This document shows positions 23,235-31,784 of a DNA stretch of 64,000 nt, piece by piece. Both the position numbers and the translations under genes were made by a program. The DNA comes from UBA7446 sp965656545 (GTDB lineage Bacteria > Bacteroidota > Bacteroidia > Flavobacteriales > Flavobacteriaceae): positions 184,436 to 248,435 of the forward strand of contig CBFHKZ010000003.1 of assembly GCA_965656545.1 (NCBI GenBank). The letters run 5' to 3'. The notes under the pieces were generated by a model, which saw nothing but the letters and a program-made list of their open reading frames with translations, searched no databases and had not been told where the DNA came from. The number at the start of each line of letters is the position of its first letter. Position 1 is the first letter of the stretch.

Positions 23235-23930
23235 TTAAACACGTTTACCTGTACTCATCACGTAAAGTATATAGGTGAGGATTACAAGAATGATTTCCCA
23301 AAACAAAATATAGTAGGGCCAATCGCCTATGATTAGTGGATTGCTAACATCGGGCGCATATGCAAGATACATATAGTTGGAATCGATGATGAAATTCAAA
23401 GGCATTACAAGCGCTAGTAATATGTTGAGGTAAAGCACAACTTTGAGCCAAGAATATTTTGTCAACTCATAGCCCAAGTTTTTGAACATGAATATGGGCA
23501 ATAGCATAATTCCTCCGTGCGAGAGATAATACTCTAGATATTCGTAATTAGTACCGTCAAAATTATTTATTTGTGGTGTGAAAAAGGCTTGAAATGCGCC
23601 AATAATACCAGCGTAATACAAAAACTCAAAAAGCCTGTTATTTTTAGGAATGAACAGTATAAAACAAGCGATGAGGTTAGAAACGCTGCAAAGATGCAAG
23701 GGTAGGTTATCGCTGATATTCCAGTACCCATTGATGATGTTTCGTGTGTGGCCCGTGATGGTGGTGCTGATTAAAAGTACAGCTATCAGTATTCCCATAC
23801 GCAGCTGGTGCTTAGCTGACATGCGTTTGCCAACAAACAGATAAGTAACCATAATAAACAGCGTCCACAAACAATTTCTTATCCACTCATCAGATAGAAA
23901 TTCAACGATATACGCTTTTGGCTCCGTCAT
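23235..23930 (-). CDS. TIGR02206-family membrane protein (YwaF-like)
   Basis: 231 residues, about seven transmembrane helices. The pieces NLPLHLCSVSN, YYAGIIGAFQAFFTP and YLSHGGIMLLPIF are characteristic of the TIGR02206/YwaF family, whose function is unknown. It stands alone between maf (55-base gap) and the aquaporin gene, all on the minus strand. A conserved His within LPLHLC in the membrane suggests a binding or catalytic site, but nothing more can be said. Confidence 0.82.
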   Translation of the reverse strand: MTEPKAYIVEFLSDEWIRNCLWTLFIMVTYLFVGKRMSAKHQLRMGILIAVLLISTTITGHTRNIINGYWNISDNLPLHLCSVSNLIACFILFIPKNNRLFEFLYYAGIIGAFQAFFTPQINNFDGTNYEYLEYYLSHGGIMLLPIFMFKNLGYELTKYSWLKVVLYLNILLALVMPLNFIIDSNYMYLAYAPDVSNPLIIGDWPYYILFWEIILVILTYILYVMSTGKRV

Positions 23931-23985
23931 TATTGGTTATTTAAATCTAAAAGTAAATATAATAATATTGAACATAGAGCGGGTT

Positions 23986-24567
23986 CTATGACGTGATTGA
24001 TGCCAAATAGGGGAGTAGTAGTTGATATGTTTTTTCAGTAGGCAAGCCCACAACATTGGTATAAGAACCCACTATTTTGGACACGCCAATCAGGCCAATC
24101 CAATCTTGTATGCCGTAACCTCCTGCCTTGTCCAAAGGTTTATAGGTTTTGGCGTAATGAGTGATGTCTGCTTTTGATAATGCAGCCATGCTCACCTTTG
24201 TTGTTGCCTGAATACAAGTCTGTTTTTCTTTAGAACTCAAACAAACAGCGGTGATAACCTCATGTGTTTCACCAGATAACTTTGATAGCATCTCAATAGT
24301 ATGGGCTTCATTTTTGGGCTTGCCTAGCGCGTTGTTGTCAAACCAAACAAGGGTGTCGGCAGTGAGCACCAACTCGTTTTGCCGAAGCTGTGGCTGATGC
24401 GCCTTTCCTTTTAATCGCGCTAAAAATTCAGTGATTTCAGCGCCTTTTAGCTCTTGTGGATATATTTCCTCAACGGCTAAAACACGTTGCTCAAAGGCCA
24501 CACCCATTTGCTGTAAGAGCGCCACACGTCTTGGGGATCCAGAGCCAAGGAATAATTTATAGGTCAT
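23986..24567 (-). CDS. maf: Maf-like nucleoside triphosphate pyrophosphatase
   Basis: 193 residues. Maf enzymes hydrolyse dTTP/UTP or modified nucleotides to monophosphates, a house-cleaning role. Signatures are LGSGSPRRVALL at the N-terminus, TADTLVWFDNNALGKPKN and the KAGGYGIQDW segment with catalytic Asp/Lys. The YG(I)QDW form points to the dTTP/UTP (YhdE-like) subgroup. ATGA overlap with kdsC. Confidence 0.92.
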   Translation of the reverse strand: MTYKLFLGSGSPRRVALLQQMGVAFEQRVLAVEEIYPQELKGAEITEFLARLKGKAHQPQLRQNELVLTADTLVWFDNNALGKPKNEAHTIEMLSKLSGETHEVITAVCLSSKEKQTCIQATTKVSMAALSKADITHYAKTYKPLDKAGGYGIQDWIGLIGVSKIVGSYTNVVGLPTEKTYQLLLPYLASITS

Positions 24568-25091
24568 TTGCTGTCGTTACGGGCATTGGTGAGCGTTCCC
24601 CACTTGCCTTGCACCTTTAATACTTGTTCAATTACGTCTCGAACACAGCCCTTACCACCGTCTTTGTGTGAGATATAGTCTGCGGCAGCTAAAACTTCTG
24701 GAACAGCGTCGTTTGGACAGCATCCAAGCCGTACCAAATTCATGGCTTCTACATCGGGAATGTCATCCCCCATAAAGAGCATGTTTTCAAAGCTTATGTT
24801 GTTTTCTTTGCTGAACGCGTGCAGTATACTTCCCTTTTGATGTGCACCCAAATACACGTCTTTGACACCTAGTTGATTGAGGCGCATCCTTACGGCTTCG
24901 TTAGTGCCGCCAGATATAATAACAACGCCATAGCCAGCGTGAAGCGCTGCTTTAACCGCATAGCCATCTTTAGTATTCATGGTGCGTATCATTTCACCAT
25001 CGGGCAAAATGGTAATGCTGCCATCGGTAAACACTCCGTCTACATCGAAAACAAAAGTGGTGATATGTCTAAATTCTTCTTTGTAACTCAT
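24564..25091 (-). CDS. kdsC: 3-deoxy-D-manno-octulosonate 8-phosphate phosphatase (KdsC-like HAD)
   Basis: 175 residues, a cap-less HAD phosphatase. Motif I FVFDVDGVFTDGS (nucleophile and acid Asp), motif II VIISGGTNEA, motif III/IV LFMGDDIPDVEAM. Length and absence of a cap fit the tetrameric KdsC group that dephosphorylates KDO-8-P for lipopolysaccharide core synthesis. It overlaps the DUF2520 gene upstream and maf downstream by 4 bases each. Other members act on related sugar phosphates, so the exact substrate is an inference. Confidence 0.88.
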   Translation of the reverse strand: MSYKEEFRHITTFVFDVDGVFTDGSITILPDGEMIRTMNTKDGYAVKAALHAGYGVVIISGGTNEAVRMRLNQLGVKDVYLGAHQKGSILHAFSKENNISFENMLFMGDDIPDVEAMNLVRLGCCPNDAVPEVLAAADYISHKDGGKGCVRDVIEQVLKVQGKWGTLTNARNDSK

Positions 25092-25834
25092 TTGTTATGT
25101 GTTTTATAAATAGATTGACTCAATGCGCGATACAATGCAGCTTCTTCGGCCGTCAAGATATCAATATGTTTTGACTGTGTTTTTTTGTCGTTTCGTATTG
25201 CTGGCCCAGTTTGATGTTTTTTTGCATCTGAATCAAGACTGCGGGATAGCGTCTCTTTGATAATCGGGTGGAGCAAGGTATGGGGGAGTGCTGCATTTGA
25301 AGTGATTTCTTGACTGATGCCCAAAAGGTGATTGCAAAAGTTATTGGCAAACACGGCTGCTGCGTGGAGGTGTAGGCGTTGCTTGGTGGTCACAAAATGG
25401 ACTTCATTGCTCAATTGCTGCGCAAGCTTTTCGAGTATGTCTAGATCAGTCTTGTCATTTGCCTCCAAACAGATGGGAATATTTTTCCAGCTTAGTTTTT
25501 GGTCTTGTGAAAAACGTTGTAAGGGGTAGAAAACCCCGCTGCGTTTATGAGGCGCCAACACATCTATTGATTGGGCTGCGGCCGTATGCACCACCAAGGC
25601 GTTTGTCTCAAAACTTTGTGCGACTTCCGAAATGTGATCATCTGAAATGGCCAAAATGCAAACATCCACTTCAATATCACTTTGGAACGCATTAAAATAG
25701 GCTGTGGTGTTTGCTGGTGACGGATTTTCTTTTCTACCGATCCACTGCACACATGAAATGGCTTCTAATCCTTCAAAGGCTTTTAAAAAATGTGTGGCAA
25801 GGTTACCAGTGCCAAAAAGTGCTATTCGCATCAT
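25088..25834 (-). CDS. Rossmann-like plus DUF2520 protein
   Basis: 248 residues. An N-terminal NAD(P)-type Rossmann fold (MRIALFGTGNLATHFLKAF) is followed by HTAAAQSIDVL and a helical DUF2520 domain starting near LHLHAAAVFANNFCNHLL. The overall plan resembles ketopantoate or pyrroline-5-carboxylate reductases, so an oxidoreductase is likely, but the substrate is unknown. Start is ATG 25834 or 25831. First gene of the DUF2520-kdsC-maf operon and divergent from ndk. Confidence 0.85.
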   Translation of the reverse strand: MMRIALFGTGNLATHFLKAFEGLEAISCVQWIGRKENPSPANTTAYFNAFQSDIEVDVCILAISDDHISEVAQSFETNALVVHTAAAQSIDVLAPHKRSGVFYPLQRFSQDQKLSWKNIPICLEANDKTDLDILEKLAQQLSNEVHFVTTKQRLHLHAAAVFANNFCNHLLGISQEITSNAALPHTLLHPIIKETLSRSLDSDAKKHQTGPAIRNDKKTQSKHIDILTAEEAALYRALSQSIYKTHNK

Positions 25835-25888
25835 TGTTCAAAATTACAAATAACTGCATACTTGTAAATGACTTTATGTGAATTTCAT

Positions 25889-25896
25889 TAGGTTTG
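25889..25896 (+). promoter_or_regulatory. -7 promoter element TAGGTTTG of ndk
   Basis: TAnnTTTG match 13 bases before the ATG at 25910. A TTG at 25862-25864 is slightly far (24 bp) for a -33 element. Confidence 0.5.
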
Positions 25897-25909
25897 CACA
25901 AAATTGGAT

Positions 25910-26329
25910 ATGAAAACAAATCAAACTTTCACGATGATCAAGCCCGATGCCGTCGGAAATGGCCACATTGGCGCGATATTGAATAAAATTGCAGAAGCAG
26001 GCTTTACGTTTAAAGCATTAAAGATGACACGCTTGTCTCAAACAGCTGCGGAGGCTTTTTATGCCGTTCATAACGAACGTCCATTTTTTAATGAGTTGGT
26101 TTCTTTCATGACCAGTGGTCCTATTGTAGCAGCTGTATTGGAGAAAGACAATGCCGTTGATGATTTTCGCGCCCTAATCGGTGCTACCAACCCTGAAGAA
26201 GCAGCAGCAGGAACCATCCGTAAATCTTTTGCAACTTCTGTTGGCGAGAATGCGATTCACGGTTCTGACAGCAATGAAAATGCAGCAATTGAGATTGCTT
26301 TTCACTTCCCAGAAAGCGAGCAGTTTTAA
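25910..26329 (+). CDS. ndk: Nucleoside diphosphate kinase
   Basis: Transfers the gamma phosphate between nucleoside di- and triphosphates through a phosphohistidine. 139 residues, normal length. Opens TFTMIKPDAVGNGHIG; the active site is NAIHGSDSNENA with the catalytic His. ATG 25910 is preferred to the TTG at 25904, which would add two residues. Single gene; its 3' end overlaps the convergent DUF721 gene by 4 bases. Confidence 0.96.
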   Translation: MKTNQTFTMIKPDAVGNGHIGAILNKIAEAGFTFKALKMTRLSQTAAEAFYAVHNERPFFNELVSFMTSGPIVAAVLEKDNAVDDFRALIGATNPEEAAAGTIRKSFATSVGENAIHGSDSNENAAIEIAFHFPESEQF

Positions 26330-26622
26330 CGCAACACCAGTTTCGTAATACAATCTTTTTCTAAGCCCTCATTGAGCATGGCAATGATGTTGTCTTTGCC
26401 GTAATTAAGTTCTTCGCGAAGTACAGAGGAGGTAAGACTTACGTATAACGTGTCTCCTACCAACTTAACGGATGTGGTATAGGCCTGCACCCCAGAACCC
26501 ATGAGTTCAGCCCATAAAGCCGCTACCTTGACATTATCAAGGCCTTTTTCCAGCTTGTTTGCAGCCGTAAACTGACGCAGTACGTCTTCTATCGGTTGCG
26601 GCTCATCTTTTCGTGCGCTCAT
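26326..26622 (-). CDS. DUF721 (DciA-like) protein
   Basis: 98 residues, short form of the DUF721 family: EDVLRQFTAANKLEKGLDNV, VAALWAELMGSGVQAYT and the terminal strand/helix pattern VSLTSSVLREELNYGKDNII. In many bacteria the longer DciA loads or assists the DnaB helicase. This gene lies directly downstream of recF and a lipoprotein gene (4-base overlap), consistent with a replication link, but the DciA function is inference here. Confidence 0.85.
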   Translation of the reverse strand: MSARKDEPQPIEDVLRQFTAANKLEKGLDNVKVAALWAELMGSGVQAYTTSVKLVGDTLYVSLTSSVLREELNYGKDNIIAMLNEGLEKDCITKLVLR

Positions 26623-27020
26623 GGTTGATATTTTACATAGTGAAAGACGACACCTCGAGCATCTTTTAGTTTTAACTTGTCAGCTGTTAATGCCGTGATT
26701 TCTTCTTGCCAGCTTTGGTTTTGTTTGGTGTAAGTAATAATGCATTCATTTTCCAAAAAAGCAACACGGAACGGCACAAAATCATTTGAGCTATTGAACT
26801 GCTTGTTGAACAGGGGTTTTAGTTTTTTTCTAATCCCATTTTGACCATCAAGCTCAAAAAAATCAACGTCAACAGTGGACTTGTATTGTTTTTCTTCGCC
26901 GCTTGGCGACACCGCTTTGTCAATACGCCAATAGCCATTAAGTTGATCTAGATCTGCCGGTTTTACATTGGCAGTACAGCTTATCAAAAGCAAACATAAA
27001 AGGGGGTATGCTATTCTCAT
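26619..27020 (-). CDS. Lipocalin-like lipoprotein
   Basis: 133 residues with a type II signal peptide; lipobox LLLISC near residue 15. The mature part opens LDQLNGYWRIDKAVSPSGE, a pattern of small lipocalin-like lipoproteins of Bacteroidetes, and then alternates beta strands. It probably sits on the inner face of the outer membrane. It is sandwiched by ATGA overlaps between recF and DUF721, a conserved order in Flavobacteria with no obvious functional reason. Confidence 0.78.
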   Translation of the reverse strand: MRIAYPLLCLLLISCTANVKPADLDQLNGYWRIDKAVSPSGEEKQYKSTVDVDFFELDGQNGIRKKLKPLFNKQFNSSNDFVPFRVAFLENECIITYTKQNQSWQEEITALTADKLKLKDARGVVFHYVKYQP

Positions 27021-28105
27021 AAGTGATGTAGTTTGAAGGCTTGTGCTGTTTTTTTTATAACTGCTTCTGTTCGTTCGGGATGGGTATCGGTAATAAACAG
27101 TTGGCCAAAAGCGGATTCGTGTACCAGACTGATGATTTTAGAAACACGCTCTTCGTCTAGCTTGTCAAAAATATCATCCAAAAGCAGTAGGGGTGTCACA
27201 GTTGTAATTTGTTTTAGCATATCAAATTGCGCTAATTTTAGTGCGATTAAAAGGGATTTGCGCTGTCCTTGGCTGCCAAATTTCTTGATGGGATAACCGT
27301 CTATTTGAAACACCAAATCGTCTTTGTGAACACCCACGGTGCTGAATTGTGCCATGCGGTCTTGGGTGGCTGCGTTTTCGAGTAGCCTCCCAAAATCTTC
27401 TTCCAACAGTTGACTTTGATACGATACGCTTACGTTTTCTTCAACACCACTTATGGCGGCATATCGCTTTTTAAACAAAGGTTCAAAGGAGGATAGGTAT
27501 TCGACTCTAGTTTGGTGAATGGGTGATCCGAGGGACACCAGTTGCTCGTTGTAGATTTCTAAGGTTTCATTTGCACCCTGCCCATAACGCCCCATTTGTT
27601 TTAGTAGGGCATTGCGCTGTTGTAGTATTTTTTGATACTGGATAAGCTGATGCAAATAGGTTTTGTCAGCCTGTCCAATCAGGCGGTCGATAAAGCTCCT
27701 TCTGGTTTGGCTGCCTTCGTTGATTAGGTCTACGTCAGCGGGAGAAATCATTACGGTAGGGAGCAGGCCAATGTGCTCTGAAAGTTTTTTGTATTTCTTG
27801 CCGTTGCGAATAAATACTTTGGTGGCTTCGCGTTTGAGTAGACATTCGATGCGTTCCATGCGGTCATCGCGCTCAAAGTGGCCTTCAATTCGCATAAAGT
27901 CGGTCTCATGTTGTATCGTGTGGGCGTTTACAGCCGAAAAATAGCTACGTCCCATGGCCAAATGATAAATGGCATCTAGCGTGTTGGTCTTTCCTTTTCC
28001 GTTATTTCCAACAAAACAATGAATAGGCGCATCGAATGTATAACTTGCATTTGACACGTTTTTATAGTTGGTGATCTCGAGGGCGTTAAGACGCAAACTG
28101 CTCAT
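27017..28105 (-). CDS. recF: DNA replication and repair protein RecF
   Basis: 362 residues, SMC-like ABC ATPase that promotes RecA loading at gapped DNA. Walker A GNNGKGKTNTLDAI near residue 33, the ABC signature FGSQGQRKSLLIALKLA and Walker B TPLLLLDDIFDKLD are all present. First gene of recF-lipoprotein-DUF721 on the minus strand, divergent from the TPR-ribH pair; Flavobacteria commonly keep recF, the TPR gene and ribH together. Confidence 0.95.
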   Translation of the reverse strand: MSSLRLNALEITNYKNVSNASYTFDAPIHCFVGNNGKGKTNTLDAIYHLAMGRSYFSAVNAHTIQHETDFMRIEGHFERDDRMERIECLLKREATKVFIRNGKKYKKLSEHIGLLPTVMISPADVDLINEGSQTRRSFIDRLIGQADKTYLHQLIQYQKILQQRNALLKQMGRYGQGANETLEIYNEQLVSLGSPIHQTRVEYLSSFEPLFKKRYAAISGVEENVSVSYQSQLLEEDFGRLLENAATQDRMAQFSTVGVHKDDLVFQIDGYPIKKFGSQGQRKSLLIALKLAQFDMLKQITTVTPLLLLDDIFDKLDEERVSKIISLVHESAFGQLFITDTHPERTEAVIKKTAQAFKLHHL

Positions 28106-28175
28106 AAAACAACATATATTTAAGAAGCATCCAAAATAAACATTTTGGCGGCAAGGTGTATTGGAATAAAAATTT

Positions 28176-28183
28176 TATTTTTG
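28176..28183 (+). promoter_or_regulatory. -7 promoter element TATTTTTG for the TPR-ribH operon
   Basis: TAnnTTTG match 18 bases before the ATG at 28202; no convincing -33 partner. Confidence 0.4.
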
Positions 28184-28201
28184 CGACCATAATATGTTAT
28201 A

Positions 28202-28957
28202 ATGGCTACGTACAAAAAACGCGGAGGTAAACCAAAAATGCCCCAACAACAAGCACCAGAGCAAGACAGTGTAACGGCTGAAGTATTTTCAACGCTTGAC
28301 ACTTCTGCAGGTCGTGCAGAGGCCTGGGTCTCTCGAAATCAGAACTATATCCTATCCTTTATTGGCCTCGTGGTCGTTGGAGTATTCGCTTATTTGGGTT
28401 ATGAAAACTATGTGGCCAAGCCCATGCAAGAGGAGTCTACCAACCTTATGGCACAGGCGCAAGCCCACTTTAATGAAGCTTTGGAAGATCCAACCTTGCA
28501 AGATTCTTTGTTTGTACTCGCCCTCGAAGGTGACGGCCTAAACCCTGGATTTATTGAAATCATCAACAGCTATGGTGGTGCTGCGGCTGCTGAAATTGCC
28601 ACTTACAACGCTGGCATGATATATTTGCAACGCGGGGAATATGATTTGGCCATTGATTATTTGGAAGATTTTTCTGCTAACGATCCTGTGTTGGGCGCAC
28701 TTGCGCTTGGCGGAATCGCAGATGCATTCACCGAGCTAAACCAGCTTGAAGATGCTTTAGGTTACTACAAAAAGGCAGCTAATTATGCGGATAACGATTT
28801 GACAACACCTCGTTTTTTACTTAAAGGTGCTCAGGTAGCCTTACGTTTAGATGCCAAGTCTGATGCCACATCAATGCTAGAAGCCTTAGCTGCAGACTAT
28901 GCAGCAACCCCTCAGGCAACACATGTTGAGGTTCTGTTAGCCCAAGCCCAAAACTAG
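28202..28957 (+). CDS. Membrane-anchored tetratricopeptide repeat protein (YfgM-like)
   Basis: 251 residues. A basic, glutamine-rich cytoplasmic N-terminus (YKKRGGKPKMPQQQ) precedes one transmembrane helix (ILSFIGLVVVGVFAYLGY, about residues 51-68), then periplasmic TPR-like repeats such as AEIATYNAGMIYLQRGEYDL and ALGYYKKAANYAD. The plan matches YfgM-type proteins, which bind the SecYEG translocon and periplasmic chaperones. ribH follows 1 base after the stop. Confidence 0.85.
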   Translation: MATYKKRGGKPKMPQQQAPEQDSVTAEVFSTLDTSAGRAEAWVSRNQNYILSFIGLVVVGVFAYLGYENYVAKPMQEESTNLMAQAQAHFNEALEDPTLQDSLFVLALEGDGLNPGFIEIINSYGGAAAAEIATYNAGMIYLQRGEYDLAIDYLEDFSANDPVLGALALGGIADAFTELNQLEDALGYYKKAANYADNDLTTPRFLLKGAQVALRLDAKSDATSMLEALAADYAATPQATHVEVLLAQAQN

Positions 28958-28958
28958 T

Positions 28959-29426
28959 ATGGCGACGGCACAACACGGTCCTTTGAATTTGGATGCGGTG
29001 CCTAGCGCAGCCGCCCTTCGAATTGCCATTGTTGTTTCTGAATGGAATACTGAAATAACTGAAAATTTATATCAAGGCGCCCATGCTGTGCTTGAGCAAA
29101 AGGCTTGTTCTGATATTCAGCGCATAGACGTTCCGGGTAGTTTCGAATTGGTTTATGGATGCAAAGCAGCTGTGAATGCGGGTTACGACGCTGTTATTGC
29201 ACTCGGTAGTGTAATCAGAGGGGAAACAGCTCATTTCGATTATGTGTGTGAAGCCGTGGCTACAGGAATTAAAGACCTTAATCTTCAAGGCAAATCTCCC
29301 GTTATTTTCGGAGTACTTACCGACGATACCTTGTCACAAGCACAAGCCAGAAGTGGTGGAAAGCTAGGGAATAAGGGTGCAGAAGCTGCTGTTGCTGCCA
29401 TCAAGATGGCAACGCTTGCTATTTAA
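28959..29426 (+). CDS. ribH: 6,7-dimethyl-8-ribityllumazine synthase
   Basis: Penultimate step of riboflavin synthesis: joins 5-amino-6-ribitylamino-uracil and dihydroxybutanone phosphate. 155 residues. Signatures are IAIVVSEWNTEITENLY, the substrate segment VPGSFELVYGCKAA, ALGSVIRGETAHFDYVC (catalytic His) and PVIFGVLTDDTLSQAQARSG. The product is also the antenna chromophore of Fe-S photolyases such as the one at 16752-18281. The 3' end overlaps the convergent crtZ by 8 bases. Confidence 0.96.
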   Translation: MATAQHGPLNLDAVPSAAALRIAIVVSEWNTEITENLYQGAHAVLEQKACSDIQRIDVPGSFELVYGCKAAVNAGYDAVIALGSVIRGETAHFDYVCEAVATGIKDLNLQGKSPVIFGVLTDDTLSQAQARSGGKLGNKGAEAAVAAIKMATLAI

Positions 29427-29865
29427 AATACTTTAAGGGAACCCACAACATACCAAAACATTCTCCTTTTGCTTTACCAAGGTGTTTGTGGTGGATTTTG
29501 TGCGCGCGTCTTACGCCTCGCGCATAGCGGTTGTTGGCATTACGCCAGATTTTAAATCGCTGATGAATAAAAATGTCGTGCACCATAAAGTACGCCAATC
29601 CATAAGCAAAGATGCCTATGCCGATGGCTAGTCCTGAAGTGAAACCATATTCTCCCCATAATATGACACACCCCATGCTTACAACTGCATAGAAGATAAA
29701 AAACAAGTCATTGCGTTCAAACCAAGAGTTGTGGTCTTTGTGGTGGTGGTCTTTGTGAAGCGACCACAAAAAGCCATGCATGACGTATTTATGGCTAAAC
29801 CACGCCATAAACTCCATGATAAAAAACGTTAGAAAAAATACACCAATTTGAGCAATCAGGGACAT
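29419..29865 (-). CDS. crtZ: Beta-carotene hydroxylase (CrtZ type, fatty-acid hydroxylase superfamily)
   Basis: 148 residues, membrane di-iron hydroxylase that adds 3-hydroxyls to beta-ionone rings (beta-carotene to zeaxanthin). The histidine clusters are in place: HKYVMHG, HKDHHHKDH, HDIFIHQR and HKIHHKH. Hydrophobic segments fit four membrane helices. It follows crtB by 9 bases in the same transcript. Neither crtI nor crtY is nearby, so its substrate must be made by enzymes encoded elsewhere. Confidence 0.92.
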   Translation of the reverse strand: MSLIAQIGVFFLTFFIMEFMAWFSHKYVMHGFLWSLHKDHHHKDHNSWFERNDLFFIFYAVVSMGCVILWGEYGFTSGLAIGIGIFAYGLAYFMVHDIFIHQRFKIWRNANNRYARGVRRAHKIHHKHLGKAKGECFGMLWVPLKYFK

Positions 29866-29874
29866 GGTCTTAAC

Positions 29875-30714
29875 TTATAGTAAATTAAATTGATAACGAA
29901 TAAATGAACGCGCCAACACATCTGCTTTTTGATAATTCGGTACGCGAATTCGCTTGGATTTTATTTGTGTTGAAGGCGTTTTTTTAAGTTTTTTGAGCAG
30001 GCGTAAATAATATTTATATGCCGTATAAACACCAAATTTAGCATCATCTGGCAATTGAAAAATGCCCTTCAATCCAGCACTAAAGTCAGCTTCAATTTCG
30101 TTGATTATAGCCTGTTTTGAATCTTCATCGAAGGCATTCATGTCAACATTAGGAAAATAGGAGCGTTCGAGATGTTCGTGATCTGCTTTTAGGTCTCTTA
30201 GGAAATTAACTTTTTGGAAGGCCGAACCCAAACGCATGGCAGCACCTTTTAAAGATTCGAATAGGACATCGTCTCCTTTGACAAAAACTTTTAGGCACAT
30301 CAGGCCTACTACATCTGCAGAGCCGTATATATAAGCTTTATATTCTTCGTCACTCAAATATGTTTTCTTCGATAAATCCCAATGCATACTTTGCATAAAT
30401 GCATTTATGTATTCACGGTCAATGTTGTAGCGGTGTACCGTTTCTTGAAAGCTGTTTAAAATGGGGTTTAGGCTAATTCTTTCTGTCAATGCTTCTTCTA
30501 ACGATCGCTCAAAGCGAGAAAATAATTCCGCTTTATTGTAGTCGTGAAAGGAATCCACAATTTCATCGGCGAAACGAACAAAACCATAAATGTTGTAAAT
30601 GTCTTGACGGATTTCGCTTGAGAGTATGCGGGTTGCAAGTGAAAAGGACGTACTGTAAGATTCAGTAACGAGTTTACTGCTCTGGCGAGAAACTTGATCG
30701 AATAGCGCTTTCAT
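29875..30714 (-). CDS. crtB: Phytoene synthase
   Basis: Head-to-head condensation of two geranylgeranyl diphosphates, the first carotenoid step. 279 residues. The two Asp-rich magnesium-binding motifs are YGFVRFADEIVDSF and VNFLRDLKADHEHLE, followed by RSYFPNVD. Squalene synthases share the fold, but adjacency to crtZ and a CarH-type gene favours CrtB. The regulator gene ends 78 bases upstream; in most Flavobacteria crtI sits there, but it is absent here. Confidence 0.9.
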   Translation of the reverse strand: MKALFDQVSRQSSKLVTESYSTSFSLATRILSSEIRQDIYNIYGFVRFADEIVDSFHDYNKAELFSRFERSLEEALTERISLNPILNSFQETVHRYNIDREYINAFMQSMHWDLSKKTYLSDEEYKAYIYGSADVVGLMCLKVFVKGDDVLFESLKGAAMRLGSAFQKVNFLRDLKADHEHLERSYFPNVDMNAFDEDSKQAIINEIEADFSAGLKGIFQLPDDAKFGVYTAYKYYLRLLKKLKKTPSTQIKSKRIRVPNYQKADVLARSFIRYQFNLL

Positions 30715-30792
30715 ATTTTTGCCTTGATGCTTGTAAATATAAAGTATTTATCGTGTCAATTTACCCTAAGGGCATAAAATGTTCAGTATTTA

Positions 30793-31698
30793 CTAAACAA
30801 CATTCAACGCATAAATCACATCATCAATAGAACTGAATTTACGCATTTTATCAGGCATTTCATCTGACATGAATTGAACTTGATAGCCTAAAATCCATAA
30901 TTCACTATCAATATTTTCAATGATTTCTGAATTAAAAGTATTTAAATATGACTCAATTTTATCTTGGGCAGGCTCAATAGTGAAGTAGGAAATGAACGTT
31001 ATGGGTTCTCCTATGTCGATTAGATTGCTCAAACTTTCAATTGGAACGGACTGCCCTAAGAACACACATTGAAAGCCATTGTTAAGCACTTCGTATTGCA
31101 AATACAACAGCCCTAACTCGTGAATTTCATTATCCGGGAGGAATAAAACAAACCTTCGATCTGTTCTGCGAGTAGATTTCTGCTGCAAATCCTCACACAT
31201 GGCGTGAATTTTTTGCTTTACCAAGCTCGTAATAAAATGTTCGTGTGACGGACTGATGGAATTTGTTTGCCATAGTACGCCCAATTCGTTCATTAATGGA
31301 ACAAACACGTTTTTGAATATCTCACTAAATGAAAACTGCTCCAATAAATCGTTAAAAGTTTTAGTAAACAACCTTTGATCGAAATTAATCATGGCTAGTT
31401 TAAACAAGCCTATAGACCAATCGTCTGCGTTTTTGTTTATGGTAAGCTTGTGAACGTTTTCATTTATTTCTTGTGGGCTGAGAGATGCTATTTTAGAAAT
31501 CTTATAGCCATTATTGTACAAAAGGGTGACGTTCAGCAGTTTCTGAAGGTTTTCAAGATTATAGAGGCGTATGTTGGTGTTGGTTCGTTCGGGCTCAAAT
31601 AGGTTGTACCGCTTTTCCCATATACGAATGGTGTGTGCCTTAATCCCTGATAAGTGCTCCAGGTTTTTTATACTAAAATTATTTTTAACGCGATCCAT
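30793..31698 (-). CDS. CarH/LitR-type MerR regulator with B12-binding photoreceptor domain
   Basis: 301 residues. The N-terminal MerR helix-turn-helix includes IKAHTIRIWEKRYNLFEPER (residues 18-37). A helical domain holds W143 and E153-H154, an exact Wx9EH motif, and the Rossmann-like cobalamin domain has EIHELG (E191, H193, G196), the ExHxxG cobalt-ligand motif. In CarH/LitR proteins adenosylcobalamin makes a tetramer that represses in the dark, and light breaks it apart. First gene of the crtB-crtZ operon; a palindrome overlaps its own start, so autoregulation is likely. Confidence 0.92.
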   Translation of the reverse strand: MDRVKNNFSIKNLEHLSGIKAHTIRIWEKRYNLFEPERTNTNIRLYNLENLQKLLNVTLLYNNGYKISKIASLSPQEINENVHKLTINKNADDWSIGLFKLAMINFDQRLFTKTFNDLLEQFSFSEIFKNVFVPLMNELGVLWQTNSISPSHEHFITSLVKQKIHAMCEDLQQKSTRRTDRRFVLFLPDNEIHELGLLYLQYEVLNNGFQCVFLGQSVPIESLSNLIDIGEPITFISYFTIEPAQDKIESYLNTFNSEIIENIDSELWILGYQVQFMSDEMPDKMRKFSSIDDVIYALNVV

Positions 31699-31731
31699 TT
31701 GTTTAATGTTTTATAAACACTGTTAAACAAA
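31698..31731. promoter_or_regulatory. Putative operator of the CarH-like regulator
   Basis: TTTGTTTAA (31698-31706), 16-bp spacer, TTAAACAAA (31723-31731). A further inverted pair, TGTTT (31707-31711) and AAACA (31715-31719), lies in the spacer, giving several half-sites. The distal arm overlaps TAATTTTG on the minus strand (31728-31735). The proximal arm touches the start codon. The 9-bp arms and the spacing match those of the site at 22167-22206. Confidence 0.7.
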
Positions 31732-31735
31732 ATTA
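31728..31735 (-). promoter_or_regulatory. -7 promoter element TAATTTTG of the carH-like/crtB/crtZ operon
   Basis: Reads TAATTTTG on the minus strand (TAnnTTTG). Transcription would start within the palindrome, so a bound repressor would block it. The same element is at 22200-22207 beside the photolyase operon. Confidence 0.55.
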
Positions 31736-31784
31736 CAAAAAAAAAAGATATAAAGAACTGAAAATAAAATAAATAAAGGAATGT

